A stretch of DNA of 64,000 nt from Natronospira bacteriovora. GTDB lineage: Bacteria; Pseudomonadota; Gammaproteobacteria; Natronospirales; Natronospiraceae. The DNA lies in NCBI RefSeq assembly GCF_030848495.1, contig NZ_JAVDDT010000011.1, positions 1 through 64,000 of the forward strand, given 5' to 3'. The notes beneath the pieces are model-generated. The model saw nothing but the letters and a program-made list of their open reading frames with translations. It was not told where the DNA came from and ran no database searches. Position numbers and translations under genes: made by a program. Shown here one piece after another: positions 43,275 through 51,886 of this stretch. Numbering within the stretch: position 1 is the stretch's first letter; each line of letters starts with the position of its first letter.

Positions 43275-44240
43275 ATGAAACGAATTTGCCTGATATTCCT
43301 CTTGCTCGCAATGACTGCAACCGCTCATGCGGCAGATCGGCGTTGGCAAGCGGCCATTGAAACAGCGGACCTGGAAGCGGCCCAGCAACTGCTCGCAGAT
43401 GGCGTTGAAATGAATGTGCACATTCATGGTGTCGAGAGCCGGCATTCCGGTTCAGTTACCACGCCACTGAACTGGATTTTTGAGCAGCGCGATCTAGCCG
43501 GCACCTCCCTGCCCTGGACGATGATCGAGGCTGGAGCCGACCCCAACTTCAGCGCACCCGATGGAACCACCCCGCTCTATGTCGTAGCGGCCAAGGGCAA
43601 TCGGGACGCGGTACGTGATCTGCTTCATTATGATGTGGATGTGAATGCCGCCGCAGAAGGCGGCTGGACGCCAGTGCTGGCGACGGCCAACGGCCAGGGC
43701 CTGGGCTCCCACCGCCTGGAGATCCTGCAGCGCCTGGCCGCGGCGGGTGCCGACATGAATGCCCAACAGGAGGATGGCTGGAGTGTGTTGACGCTATTGG
43801 CGAATCGGGAAGAAGTGGAACTCATTTACAATCTTCTCGCTGATCGACAAATCGATATTGACCCGAATACCCAGATCAATTCCGGCTGGTCACTGCTTAC
43901 GATCTACGTCAACCAGAATGACAACCCTCGTTTTCTGCGTCAGATCCTCGATCTCTCCCACCGGGACATTAACGTGAACCTGAAGAACGGTCGTGGCGAG
44001 ACGGCTCTGGACATCGCCATGATCCGTAATCACACGAATTCGGCGCAGGTGCTTCGTGATCGAGGTGGTTTACAGGGTGCCAATGTGCCCGACGCACCGC
44101 CGACCCAGACGGCCTCGACTGAAGAAGAAAGCAGCAGCGGGAGCGGCTGCAGCATCGGGCGGGGTCCGTTCGAATTGCTCGTCCTGGCCCTCGCCGCCCT
44201 TCTACTCTCCCGGCGCCGAATGGGCCACATCAAGGCCTGA
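43275..44240 (+). CDS. exported ankyrin-repeat protein with C-terminal sorting-like tail
   Basis: 321 residues; AAGGA is 8 bases before the ATG. Signal peptide (MKRICLIFLLLAMTATAHAA), then about six ankyrin repeats (DLEAAQQLLADGVEMNVHIH, DGTTPLYVVAAKGNRDAVRD, GRGETALDIAMIRNHTNSAQ). The end is tripartite: SSSGSGCSIGRG, a hydrophobic helix (PFELLVLALAALLLS) and a basic cluster RRRM. That is the layout of CTERM sorting signals of the GlyGly/JDVT/MYXO kind, so the protein may be cleaved and anchored after export. The matching protease was not identified here. Confidence 0.82.
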   Translation: MKRICLIFLLLAMTATAHAADRRWQAAIETADLEAAQQLLADGVEMNVHIHGVESRHSGSVTTPLNWIFEQRDLAGTSLPWTMIEAGADPNFSAPDGTTPLYVVAAKGNRDAVRDLLHYDVDVNAAAEGGWTPVLATANGQGLGSHRLEILQRLAAAGADMNAQQEDGWSVLTLLANREEVELIYNLLADRQIDIDPNTQINSGWSLLTIYVNQNDNPRFLRQILDLSHRDINVNLKNGRGETALDIAMIRNHTNSAQVLRDRGGLQGANVPDAPPTQTASTEEESSSGSGCSIGRGPFELLVLALAALLLSRRRMGHIKA

Positions 44241-44263
44241 CTCAGAGACTTAAAACAACAGAA

Positions 44264-44287
44264 CCCTGCGTGGTTTTCCACGCAGGG
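44264..44287. repeat. intercistronic hairpin
   Basis: CCCTGCGTGG and CCACGCAGGG form a perfect 10-bp stem with loop TTTT, 24 bases after the ankyrin gene and 45 before the next start. No T run on the plus strand; either a weak terminator or a stabilising hairpin between co-transcribed genes. Confidence 0.7.
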
Positions 44288-44331
44288 GCAAGCGGGCCAT
44301 GTCAATACGCATACGACTGAAAGGTGAAATA

Positions 44332-45750
44332 ATGAAAAAGCAGCTCGCCCTTTTGAGCATCTTGCTCAGCCTTGGCCTGACCAGCGCACCGATCAAGGCC
44401 GATGGCATCACCGCGACAATGCTCTGGCCGGAAATGTTCCCGCAAGCCAGTCTAGGCTGGTATCGAGACAGTCTGGATCCGGTCATGGATGTACCGTTGA
44501 AGCTGTGCGCCCTGAAAACAGATGACACGGAGAAGGAGCGACTGCTGATCGGCTATGCAAACCGTCTAACGTCTAAAGGCTACGCAGGACGGCCAGCAGC
44601 AGAACCGGTCACATCATTGGAAACTCTCTACGAGCCACTGTTTCGTTCGGCGCGGCATGGCCATGCCGAGACATTGGAGGAGTTTGAGTCACTTTATCGT
44701 CGCGTGCTTCGCCCGATCGGGCCGTTCTTGAGCTGGGAAGGCACCCGAGGACGAACTTCCCCAGAAGGTCATGGGCCTCAGCCATCCGTATTTGAACGCT
44801 GCGATGTCTTTATTGGCAGCGAATCGGACGTCACCGCTGTTCGTGACATCGTGCATGAGAGTTTCCTGGTTTTTATTGATGATCCGAATGCGCCCCGTTT
44901 CACTCCTGTTACGGACCAAATCTGGCCATTGGGCGAACTGGTGAGCAACAACGAAGCGCTTCAGCTCCATCAATTTGAGACATTCTCCGGTGACCAACGC
45001 ACGGAGGTGCTTGATAGCTGGGCCAAGGTTACCCAAGGCCTGGAAGATTACGCGACCTTCCAGTTCCGTGAGTCTCTCGACGCCAACAATGACCAGCTGT
45101 TTGAGCTGGCGGCTCATGGAGTGAGCAACCCGGCTGAGCGGGATGCATTATTGCAGAGGATGAAAGGCGTGAATTACCCGGGTGGGCAATCCCTTGGGAA
45201 TATGTTGGCCTTTGTACGCGACGTTTCGGCAGCAGGCTCTGATGAGACTGCAAGGAATCGGCGGGTCGCCAGAGACCAGCAGATCACCGAGGCTGCGGCT
45301 GAGAAAGAAGCCCGCCGCCAAGCTGAAGCCGAAGCAGAACGTCAACGGCGTGCGGAAGCTGCGGCTCGCAGACAAGCCGTCCGGGAAGCCCGTGAGGCGG
45401 AGTTGAGAAAAACCCATCCCTATGTCGCACGCTTGAGCTGCAGCCCCAGCGGCATGACTGACCATTTGAGGCTGGATGCCTGCTTCATTCCCAGCCACGG
45501 TAGCAATCACAGTCGATTGCGTTTGACCAATGACGGGAGAATGGAAATCTTCGAATCCATGGAGGTCTATGCTGCCGGCACCCGTCGGAATGATGGTCTT
45601 CACATCGACCTCACACCCAATTTTCACATTCAGGCACAGAATGTTGCTTCCAGCCTAAGCCTTGGCATCGAGATCACCGATCGACGCACCGGGGAAGTAG
45701 TCTATGTGAATCGCGTTGGCCAGTTTGGTGTCATCAATATAAGTAATTAA
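44332..45750 (+). CDS. exported protein of unknown function
   Basis: 472 residues from the ATG 6 bases after AAGGTGA. Signal peptide (LALLSILLSLGLTSAPIKAD). I recognise no family. Residues 20-310 look globular and contain several cysteines; about 315-360 is a charged coiled coil rich in Ala, Glu and Arg (AEKEARRQAEAEAERQRRAE), and the last 110 residues are beta-rich (LRLTNDGRMEIFESMEVYAA, HIDLTPNFHIQAQNVASSLS). Same strand as the ankyrin gene with a hairpin between. Base composition is more AT-rich than the core genes, suggesting transfer. Confidence 0.7.
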   Translation: MKKQLALLSILLSLGLTSAPIKADGITATMLWPEMFPQASLGWYRDSLDPVMDVPLKLCALKTDDTEKERLLIGYANRLTSKGYAGRPAAEPVTSLETLYEPLFRSARHGHAETLEEFESLYRRVLRPIGPFLSWEGTRGRTSPEGHGPQPSVFERCDVFIGSESDVTAVRDIVHESFLVFIDDPNAPRFTPVTDQIWPLGELVSNNEALQLHQFETFSGDQRTEVLDSWAKVTQGLEDYATFQFRESLDANNDQLFELAAHGVSNPAERDALLQRMKGVNYPGGQSLGNMLAFVRDVSAAGSDETARNRRVARDQQITEAAAEKEARRQAEAEAERQRRAEAAARRQAVREAREAELRKTHPYVARLSCSPSGMTDHLRLDACFIPSHGSNHSRLRLTNDGRMEIFESMEVYAAGTRRNDGLHIDLTPNFHIQAQNVASSLSLGIEITDRRTGEVVYVNRVGQFGVINISN

Positions 45751-45760
45751 ATGCGCATTT

Positions 45761-45794
45761 GGTGGAAAGGGAGGCGGGAGCCTGCCTTTCCACC
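45761..45794. repeat. long hairpin after the orphan secreted-protein gene
   Basis: GGTGGAAAGG-G-AGGC pairs with GCCT-G-CCTTTCCACC around loop GGGA: fourteen base pairs with one opposed G-G. It begins 10 bases after the stop. No T run follows, so it may be a weak terminator or a REP-like element. The remaining bases to 46013 show nothing else I can support. Confidence 0.7.
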
Positions 45795-46013
45795 AACTCC
45801 GAAATCATCGCTCGCTCACTACTGCCGGATTAGCGTAGCTGTGTTCCAGGCGCCTGTTTTGGCGAAGTTTATGTCTTATAGAAGGGCAGAAAGAAACCTC
45901 AGACAGACAATTGCCTCGTTTACTGATTCCGACGCAAAACAATACAACGGTGGGCGCCCTTGGCTCTTATCTGGGCTTTTTGTCCCGCACTCCAGTCGCG
46001 GCGACGGAATCCG

Positions 46014-46042
46014 TTGACGCTTCACTTACAGATACGATACGT
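46014..46042 (+). promoter_or_regulatory. candidate promoter for the riboswitch transcript
   Basis: TTGACG (46014-46019) and GATACG (46037-46042), spacer 17. Transcription would start at or within the first bases of the riboswitch P1 stem, which is close for comfort; the -10 match is weak. Confidence 0.35.
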
Positions 46043-46043
46043 T

Positions 46044-46134
46044 CGTAGCTTGAAAGGGCAAACCTGTCGAAAGGCGGGGACGCAAAGCAAACGGTCTAAG
46101 GGGACTTCACCCTAGGACAGCGTAGCTACCGTAC
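46044..46134 (+). promoter_or_regulatory. GEMM-I cyclic-di-GMP riboswitch
   Basis: The conserved core is plain: AGGGCAAACC (46056-46065), the CGAAAGG tetraloop element, GGGGACGCAAAGC (46077-46089), ACGGTCTAA and then CCTAGGACAGCGTAGC and TACCG. The closing P1 stem is GTAGC (46046-46050) with GCTAC (46126-46130). This matches GEMM-I, the class I c-di-GMP aptamer. A CTCCTT (46150-46155) just after the aptamer is complementary to the AAGGAG ribosome site of the next gene (46237-46242), so translational control is plausible (inference). Confidence 0.93.
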
Positions 46135-46245
46135 AACTCAGCATCGCACTCCTTGACCATACTTCCCTTTCTAGCGCCCGAGCACCCCCACCGGTGCAAG
46201 GCAAACAGAAGCTCTCCCTCGAGAGAACAAAATGGTAAGGAGACC

Positions 46246-46494
46246 ATGTCAATGATCCGATCCGCAATCACCACCATTTCGGTGCTTTCCGTCCTGGCTA
46301 TGACTTGCCTGTCCGCGTCGCAAGTAATTGCCTCTCCTCTAAAAGTCAGCAACCCAGAGAAGCTTCCCTATTGGACAGCTGTTTCGGAGAACTGCCCATT
46401 CTCGTCAGGAAACACCGGGACACGCACCTCCCTCCATCCGATTCTTACACAACCCCTCGGATATTTCCTACAGAACCGCGAGGGCGAGTATTGA
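46246..46494 (+). CDS. small exported protein under c-di-GMP riboswitch control
   Basis: 82 residues. AAGGAG ends 3 bases before this ATG and 9 before a second in-frame ATG (46252), so either may be used. A signal peptide (IRSAITTISVLSVLAMTCLS ... IASPLK) is clear; the mature part is about 50 residues, with one cysteine and the segment LPYWTAVSENCPFSSGN. No family recognised. The stop is 37 bases before the transposase start, and its lacklustre C-terminus may mean that the original gene was cut by arrival of that element. Confidence 0.6.
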   Translation: MSMIRSAITTISVLSVLAMTCLSASQVIASPLKVSNPEKLPYWTAVSENCPFSSGNTGTRTSLHPILTQPLGYFLQNREGEY

Positions 46495-46530
46495 AGAATG
46501 GGCTCAAGAATCAATAAAGGGGGAGGACCA

Positions 46531-47535
46531 ATGCCGATTGCCAGGAAAGAACAGGTCTGCCTCGAGGCCACACCCTATTACCATGTGATTTCCCGCTGTG
46601 TCCGGCGGGCCTTTCTTTGTGGCATGGACAGGCTCAGCGGCAAATCCTACGAGCACCGCAAGGACTGGATCGTGGAACGGCTCAGCGAGCTTTCCGAGAT
46701 CTTCGCCATCGATCTTTGCGCTTATGCGGTGATGAGCAATCATTGCCACCTGGTCGTCCGACTCGACCCGGACAGGGCCAATGCCTGGTCCGAGACTGAG
46801 ATCCTGGAGCGCTGGGAGCGCTTGTTCTCTCTCCCCGTCCTTGTCCAGCGCTATCGCTCGGGCCAAACAACGGGTGAAGCCGAGATAGACGTGGTCCGAC
46901 GGATCATCGAGACCTGGCGGGAGCGGCTTTCGGATCTTTCCTGGTTCATGCGCTGCCTGAATGAGCACATTGCCCGTCGAGCCAATGCCGAGGATGGCTG
47001 CACTGGTCGTTTCTGGGAAGGGCGATTCAAGTCCCAGGCCCTGCTCGATGAGCAGGCCCTGCTTACCTGCATGGCCTATGTGGATCTAAATCCCGTAAGG
47101 GCGGGTATCGCCGAAACCCCCGAAAAATCTGATCACACAGCAATTCAGCAGCGGATTCGGGAGGTTCTGGGCAGGGAACCTCGCAGAGATTCGGCCAAAT
47201 GTCCCCGCCTATTGGATTTTGCCGGCGGCGAGCGCTGGGATGGGCCGGATGGCCTGCCCTTCTATCTTGACGACTATACAGAGCTGGTCGACTGGAGCGG
47301 GCGGATTGTTCGTGAGGGCAAGCGCGGGGCCATACCAGAAGATCTTCCGCCGATTCTGGACCGTCTGGAGATCGATGGCCGCACCTGGATGCGCGCCATC
47401 CGCCGGGGCCAGAGATTGCAGTTCCATCACGCCGTAGGACGGGCCTCAGCCATACGAGTAGCGGCCGAGCAGTTCGGGCGTGCCTTTTTCAAGGGCCTGA
47501 GCTTTGCCCGGCAGTTGTTTCCTGATCCCGGTTAG
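46531..47535 (+). CDS. REP-associated (RAYT/IS200-like) Y1 transposase
   Basis: 334 residues from the ATG after GGGAGG. Family landmarks: EATPYYHVISRCVRRAFLCG, the metal-binding HUH in AVMSNHCHLVVRLD, GRFWEGRFKSQALLDEQALL and YVDLNPVRAGI. These belong to the large family of single-copy Y1 transposases tied to REP sequences. The expected catalytic tyrosine region (usually R-Y-x-x-Y-F-N) reads LNEHIARRAN here, so the active tyrosine is unclear. A C-terminal remnant of a second copy lies at 51522-51599. Confidence 0.88.
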   Translation: MPIARKEQVCLEATPYYHVISRCVRRAFLCGMDRLSGKSYEHRKDWIVERLSELSEIFAIDLCAYAVMSNHCHLVVRLDPDRANAWSETEILERWERLFSLPVLVQRYRSGQTTGEAEIDVVRRIIETWRERLSDLSWFMRCLNEHIARRANAEDGCTGRFWEGRFKSQALLDEQALLTCMAYVDLNPVRAGIAETPEKSDHTAIQQRIREVLGREPRRDSAKCPRLLDFAGGERWDGPDGLPFYLDDYTELVDWSGRIVREGKRGAIPEDLPPILDRLEIDGRTWMRAIRRGQRLQFHHAVGRASAIRVAAEQFGRAFFKGLSFARQLFPDPG

Positions 47536-47670
47536 ACCTAGCCGGCTTCCACCATTGAATCTAGCCCATCAATTGCCGCTCAAGGCGAGGCACCCCTGCC
47601 CGACTGTAGCCAATCGGGGACGCATTCTCTGTAGCTCAGCGACTGTAACCATGGAATAGCACTCCATTTC

Positions 47671-48003
47671 TCAGGCGAAACCATTCGCCTCAAACCTCCG
47701 CGTTCCCCAAAGGCAGAAAATGAGTACGATGGAGTGGTGGATGTCCTTGTTCTTTCTATCCCGGTCACGCACATCGGTGCGCTGATAATAGGTGTAGAAC
47801 AGCGTGGCGACGGGCTTGCCGTCCTCGTCCCAGACCGGCTGGGTGCCGGTGGTGGCCGAGTAACGCACGCGCTGCCCTTCAATACGCATGTCATGCTCGG
47901 TTACCACCGCATCATCAATGGCAATGCTGCGCTCGCTGGCGAGCGCCGTGCCTGCCAGGAGACTCACGATCAGAAAGACAAGCGACTGTTGAATAATCCG
48001 CAT
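47671..48003 (-). pseudogene. truncated copy of the S10 peptidase gene
   Basis: The first 83 codons (47755-48003) match the S10 peptidase at 41534-43045: from ALASERSIAIDDAVVTEHDM to YTYYQRTDVRDRDR they differ by one residue, and at DNA level a 38-base stretch is identical. After DRDR the homology stops abruptly and the frame runs 27 unrelated codons to a stop. The catalytic Ser, Asp and His are all missing, so it cannot be an active peptidase. Only the signal peptide has diverged (RIIQQSLVFLIVSLLAGTAL). Confidence 0.9.
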
Positions 48004-48173
48004 GAGAAACCCTTTATGGCTGAATACAGATCAGACCGGCAGACGTCAGGGTCCGCCGGGGCTCCCCGCTTCGACGCATGAATCCACGGAAGGTTCGGTC
48101 TGAGAGAGGCTGGCCAGGCTCGACAAATCACGGCGAAGTGAGGAGTTTATGGGTATGTGCGAAAGGAGCGAGA

Positions 48174-49244
48174 CTATTCGCCTCGCTCATCAAGCTGCTT
48201 TAGCAATTCCTCATAATATCTGACGAAGAACGTAGTCCTATGCTCCGCGAGCACTTCCAGGAACGTATACCATTGACTGTACAGCCCCGGATACATGGGC
48301 TCTCTTTCCATATTCTTCAGGTAATTTCGATAGATCTCATCACATTGAACTTCAATGATGGGGTTCTCGGCATCGCCGGTGGGAGCGTAGTGGGTGGCTC
48401 GTGCCCAGAGGCCATCTTTCGCTGGTTGCTTCACTCGGCTGACCCCCATATCACTGCTGATCCATAGATCACCATCGTGCATGAGCATATCGTGGAACAC
48501 GAAACCGCAGCTGGCCCTCCTCACCGATGCAGCCCGAACTCGCTCCGTCCCCAAATCCACGACGAGTAGACCCTTTGCTGGATACTCACCGATGCACTCC
48601 ATATTATGGTATGTACCCAGCCACAAATGCTGGCCGTCATGGGCGATGGCATTGACTGAGCTATGCAACAAGGAGGTTGTGCGCCGCACAGTAGGCTCAC
48701 CGGAATCATCCAACCACCCCCATCCACCGAGATCACCCACGCCCTCTCCGTGATAGAAGCTTAGACCGAAATAGGTTCGGTCATCTTCATGCACACAAGC
48801 ACCGCCAGATTGCTCCAAGCGCACCACCGGTGGGAGCAGCTGTTTCTCTGTCTCACTCAAGCTCACGGCCGGGAATTCGCAAGAAGCAACATTGCTCCTC
48901 TTGCAGCCTCGTTGTCGCCGGCAATCTTTCTTGCCGATCGAACGCCACCCAGCCTCAGGATCGTAAGCAATCGTGGGCCGGTTTTCCATTTGATGGCGTT
49001 CAGCTTCCTGCGATAATTCATTGAGATGGCCTGCGGCGGTGCCATTGCCAATGATTGTCGCATGCACAAGCCCATTCTCAACGGAGAGCTCACCCACAGC
49101 TGGCAGATGATGGAGGTCATAACAATGTGCTGCCGAATTGGCGGCATGCGTATAGAAAGTCATGGCCAGCGCAAACACAACCATTGAGAGGTATCTGGCG
49201 CAACGGCATTCTGCCTCTTTAAAGAACCCACAGCTGGAAAACAT
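48174..49244 (-). CDS. exported protein of unknown function, propeller-like
   Basis: 356 residues from the ATG after GGGAGGGGG. Signal region (YLSMVVFALAMTFYTHAANS). The middle has propeller-like strands (SVNAIAHDGQHLWLGTYHNM, FHDMLMHDGDLWISSDMGVS) and eleven or so cysteines, several adjacent to basic residues (KKDCRRQRGCKRSNVASCEF), suggesting disulfides. I do not recognise the family. It lies in the accessory region, and its base composition is less GC-rich than the core genes. The 170 bases downstream (48004-48173) show nothing clear. Confidence 0.65.
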   Translation of the reverse strand: MFSSCGFFKEAECRCARYLSMVVFALAMTFYTHAANSAAHCYDLHHLPAVGELSVENGLVHATIIGNGTAAGHLNELSQEAERHQMENRPTIAYDPEAGWRSIGKKDCRRQRGCKRSNVASCEFPAVSLSETEKQLLPPVVRLEQSGGACVHEDDRTYFGLSFYHGEGVGDLGGWGWLDDSGEPTVRRTTSLLHSSVNAIAHDGQHLWLGTYHNMECIGEYPAKGLLVVDLGTERVRAASVRRASCGFVFHDMLMHDGDLWISSDMGVSRVKQPAKDGLWARATHYAPTGDAENPIIEVQCDEIYRNYLKNMEREPMYPGLYSQWYTFLEVLAEHRTTFFVRYYEELLKQLDERGE

Positions 49245-49414
49245 CGGCACCCCCTCCCAAAATGAAGTTATTCTCTGAAGTCTGGTTTGCTTGCTCGTCT
49301 ATTCGACAACGAACCACCGGGGCACCCACCTTTCTCTATCCGTGTAGCTAGCACTTCGCGAAATCAGCAACTAGCCAATATACCTTGCGGGTGTCTCTGT
49401 ACTTTCCCTGCCCT

Positions 49415-51142
49415 CTAGCGCTGGAAGACAATCTCGCCATTTACCACGGTCAGCTCAACACCGACGTCCTTCAGCGCCAGCTCATCCACGGCGAAGGGAT
49501 CCTCTTCCAGTACCACGATGTCGGCCAGCATGCCGGGTTCGAGGCGACCCTTGATGGCTTCATTGCCCTCGGCATAGGCATTGTTGGCGGTATAGGCCCT
49601 CAGTGCTGTTTCCAGGTCGATACGCTCCTCCGGGTACCAGCCGCCCTCCGGCTCGCCATCCAGGGCCTTTCGGACCACCGCGGCATAGATGCCCTGCATG
49701 GGGTTGGCTGGGTACCAGGAGGCATTGGTCCCGGGCCAGTCGCTGCCAAAGCTCAGCATCACGCCCGCCTCGTGCAAGGTGCGAAAGGCATAGGCCCAGC
49801 GGGAGCGGTCCGCGATGCGTTCCTCCATCCAGCGCATGTCGTCGATGGCATGGAAGGGCTGCATTTCCGCGATCAGGCCCATCGCCGCCATGCGCTCGGC
49901 CACATCGGCATCACGCAGAACCTGGGTGTGGATGACCCGGAGGCGTCGATCCGCCGGTCCGTTCGCCTCGATCATTTCCTCGTACAGATCCAGCAGATGA
50001 TCAATGGCCTCGTCGCCGATGGCATGGACCTGGGGCCAGTGACCCGCCGCATCGGCCCCCTTGAGCAATTCCAGCATATTGCCCTCGGGGTACATCATGT
50101 CCCGCCACTGCCCGCGGGAATCGATGTGTTCGTAAGACTCGTAGAAGCGGGCGGTGGAATTGCCCATGATCCCGTCCACGAAACCCTTGAGCCCGCCGAT
50201 CTGAAGCATCGGATCACCGAATCCGTGGGTGATGCCGACCTCGGCCAGGGCCTCCCAGCGGTCCAGGGTGGGGCGGGCATAGACGCGGGTGGTGAGGCGA
50301 CCTTCCCGGTACAGGTACTGGAAGACCTTGAGCTGTTCCGGCGTGGTGATGTCGTGGATGGTGGTCACGCCCTGCTCGCGCAGCCGCTCCAGGGCCACCT
50401 CGGCTTCGGCCAGGCGTTGCTCGAAAGGCTTGTCCGGGACCGTCTCCCGCAGGGCCTCGCCGGCCGAGGGTTCCAGGCGGCCGGTGGGTTCGCCGTCGCG
50501 GCATTCCACGCCCTCCGTTTCGCAGTCAAAACCGGCGTGGTCCAGGGCGGCGGGGCTGGCCAGCCACAGGCTCTCGTCCCAGTTCCACAGCAGCACCGGG
50601 CGGTCACCGGCAATAGCCTCGACGATCTCGCCATCGGGATAGTAGGCATCCTCCGGGACGTCACCGGCGCCCTGGCCATCGCCGTGCTCCCAGGCTTCAT
50701 AGGCACCCCACAGCCCACCGGTGATCCAGCTGTCCGCCGGCATCCGCTGGTGGGCCGCCTCAAGCTCGCGGCGAAAGCCCTCGTCATCGGCCACGGGCAG
50801 CAGGTTGATGCCCAGCAACAGCTCCCCAGCGCGGTTGAAGTGGGTGTGGTTGTCGATAAAGCCGGGCACGATACGCCCACCCTCGACTTCGATGATCCGG
50901 GTTTTCGGCCCCACATGGCCTTGCAGTTCAGGATAGGTACCCACCGCCAGAATCTTCTCGCCGCGCACCGCCACGGCATCGGCTTCAACATCCATGTCCG
51001 CAGACCAGACCGGGGCACCGTGGATCAGCAGATCCGCCGCCGGCAACTGGGCGGCCTCCCGCTCTCCACCGGGCTCACAGGCGGCGAGCAAGAGGGCGAA
51101 TGCAGCCAAAATCTGGCAAATCAACGACGTACAGCGCGGCAT
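49415..51142 (-). CDS. amidohydrolase family 3 (YtcJ-like) lipoprotein
   Basis: 575 residues, ATG after GAGGAG. Lipoprotein signal LAAFALLLAAC (Cys22). Metal-dependent amidohydrolase landmarks: GGRIVPGFIDNHTHFNRAGE, a central VTTIHDITTPEQLKVF, HAIGDEAIDHLLDLYEE, RVIHTQVLRDADV, and SFGSDWPGTNASWYP with the metal-binding aspartate. The C-terminal GRLEPGMLADIVVLEEDPF closes the composite beta domain. The substrate is unknown; family members act on amides and cyclic imides. Exported, unlike most YtcJ proteins. Transcribed alone; 49251-49414 holds the divergent-free gap downstream, with no clear element. Confidence 0.9.
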   Translation of the reverse strand: MPRCTSLICQILAAFALLLAACEPGGEREAAQLPAADLLIHGAPVWSADMDVEADAVAVRGEKILAVGTYPELQGHVGPKTRIIEVEGGRIVPGFIDNHTHFNRAGELLLGINLLPVADDEGFRRELEAAHQRMPADSWITGGLWGAYEAWEHGDGQGAGDVPEDAYYPDGEIVEAIAGDRPVLLWNWDESLWLASPAALDHAGFDCETEGVECRDGEPTGRLEPSAGEALRETVPDKPFEQRLAEAEVALERLREQGVTTIHDITTPEQLKVFQYLYREGRLTTRVYARPTLDRWEALAEVGITHGFGDPMLQIGGLKGFVDGIMGNSTARFYESYEHIDSRGQWRDMMYPEGNMLELLKGADAAGHWPQVHAIGDEAIDHLLDLYEEMIEANGPADRRLRVIHTQVLRDADVAERMAAMGLIAEMQPFHAIDDMRWMEERIADRSRWAYAFRTLHEAGVMLSFGSDWPGTNASWYPANPMQGIYAAVVRKALDGEPEGGWYPEERIDLETALRAYTANNAYAEGNEAIKGRLEPGMLADIVVLEEDPFAVDELALKDVGVELTVVNGEIVFQR

Positions 51143-51521
51143 GTCAATCTCCTCGCTTGTCGGCGGTCAATCCGATGAAATCAGGCACGATGGATATCAG
51201 TGTAGTGCCTTTTTGGAGACTTGATCGACGGGCGTCCGGCTGAGGAAGGGTCAGTCTTCAAAGCCCGCTCTTTTCCTCCCAGGCGGGCCGGCATAACCCG
51301 CTGATGGGTATGCCTATCTGGGGCCAGGTGGCGCTCATGCAGAATGCGAGCGCTACTGACGCTTCCGAAATTTGGCTCAACTTGGGATTCGCCGGACGCT
51401 ATCGCAGTGACCATTTGCTTGATTCTTCCGAAGATTCCTACACTCGTCTGGTCGTGCCCCCCCATCCGCCATTCCCCTCAGCCCTAAGCTGGTAGAGTAG
51501 TGGGTGTCCATGTGGGTCTGA
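51143..51521. other. intergenic region without a supported gene
   Basis: Contains a short open frame (51304-51495, plus strand) with no ribosome site, no recognisable domain and an unlikely composition; I do not call it. Near the right end a TGGGTGTCC sequence (51501-51509) resembles the repeat units described further on. Confidence 0.5.
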
Positions 51522-51599
51522 GCAATCAGAGTGGCGGCCGAGCAATTCGGCCGAAGCTTCCTGAAGGGACTGGGCTTCGCCAGGACGCTAGTCCCATAA
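51522..51599 (+). pseudogene. C-terminal remnant of a REP-type transposase
   Basis: Translated in frame it reads AIRVAAEQFGRSFLKGLGFA then RTLVP and a stop, matching the C-terminus of the transposase at 46531-47535 (AIRVAAEQFGRAFFKGLSFA then RQLFPDPG). A stop codon immediately precedes it. Nothing of the rest of the gene is left. Confidence 0.85.
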
Positions 51600-51794
51600 C
51601 CCGGCTAGGCAAACCCTCATAGCCTAGGAATGACACAGAAACTGCCGTCCAAGGTGGCCTGCCCGCGTCCGCAATAACCCCAACTGGATATTTTTCCGCC
51701 ACTTTGCCTGCGTCAGGCCCCGTTTAGCACCGCCAAACGACCACTCCACCGACCCTCACGCCACCAGATCATCAACGAATGCGTGTCAGCAGCC

Positions 51795-51868
51795 AATCTG
51801 GGAGATGAATGTCTCGGTTGTTTGTTACAGCACTCAATCTGGGAGGTGGGTGTCGCGGTGATTGATAA
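51795..51868. repeat. two direct repeats beside the HEPN gene
   Basis: Two 33-base units start at 51795 and 51836 (41 bases apart), both beginning AATCTGGGAG and sharing the core GGAGRTGRRTGTCKCGGT. The first unit's core recurs almost exactly at 53729-53747 on the other side of the HEPN gene. Confidence 0.75.
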
Positions 51869-51886
51869 CGACGATGTCCTCCTGAG

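Noticed and set aside
51304-51495. 63-codon open frame in the island
   Set aside because: No ribosome site, no domain and no conserved pattern; a chance frame.
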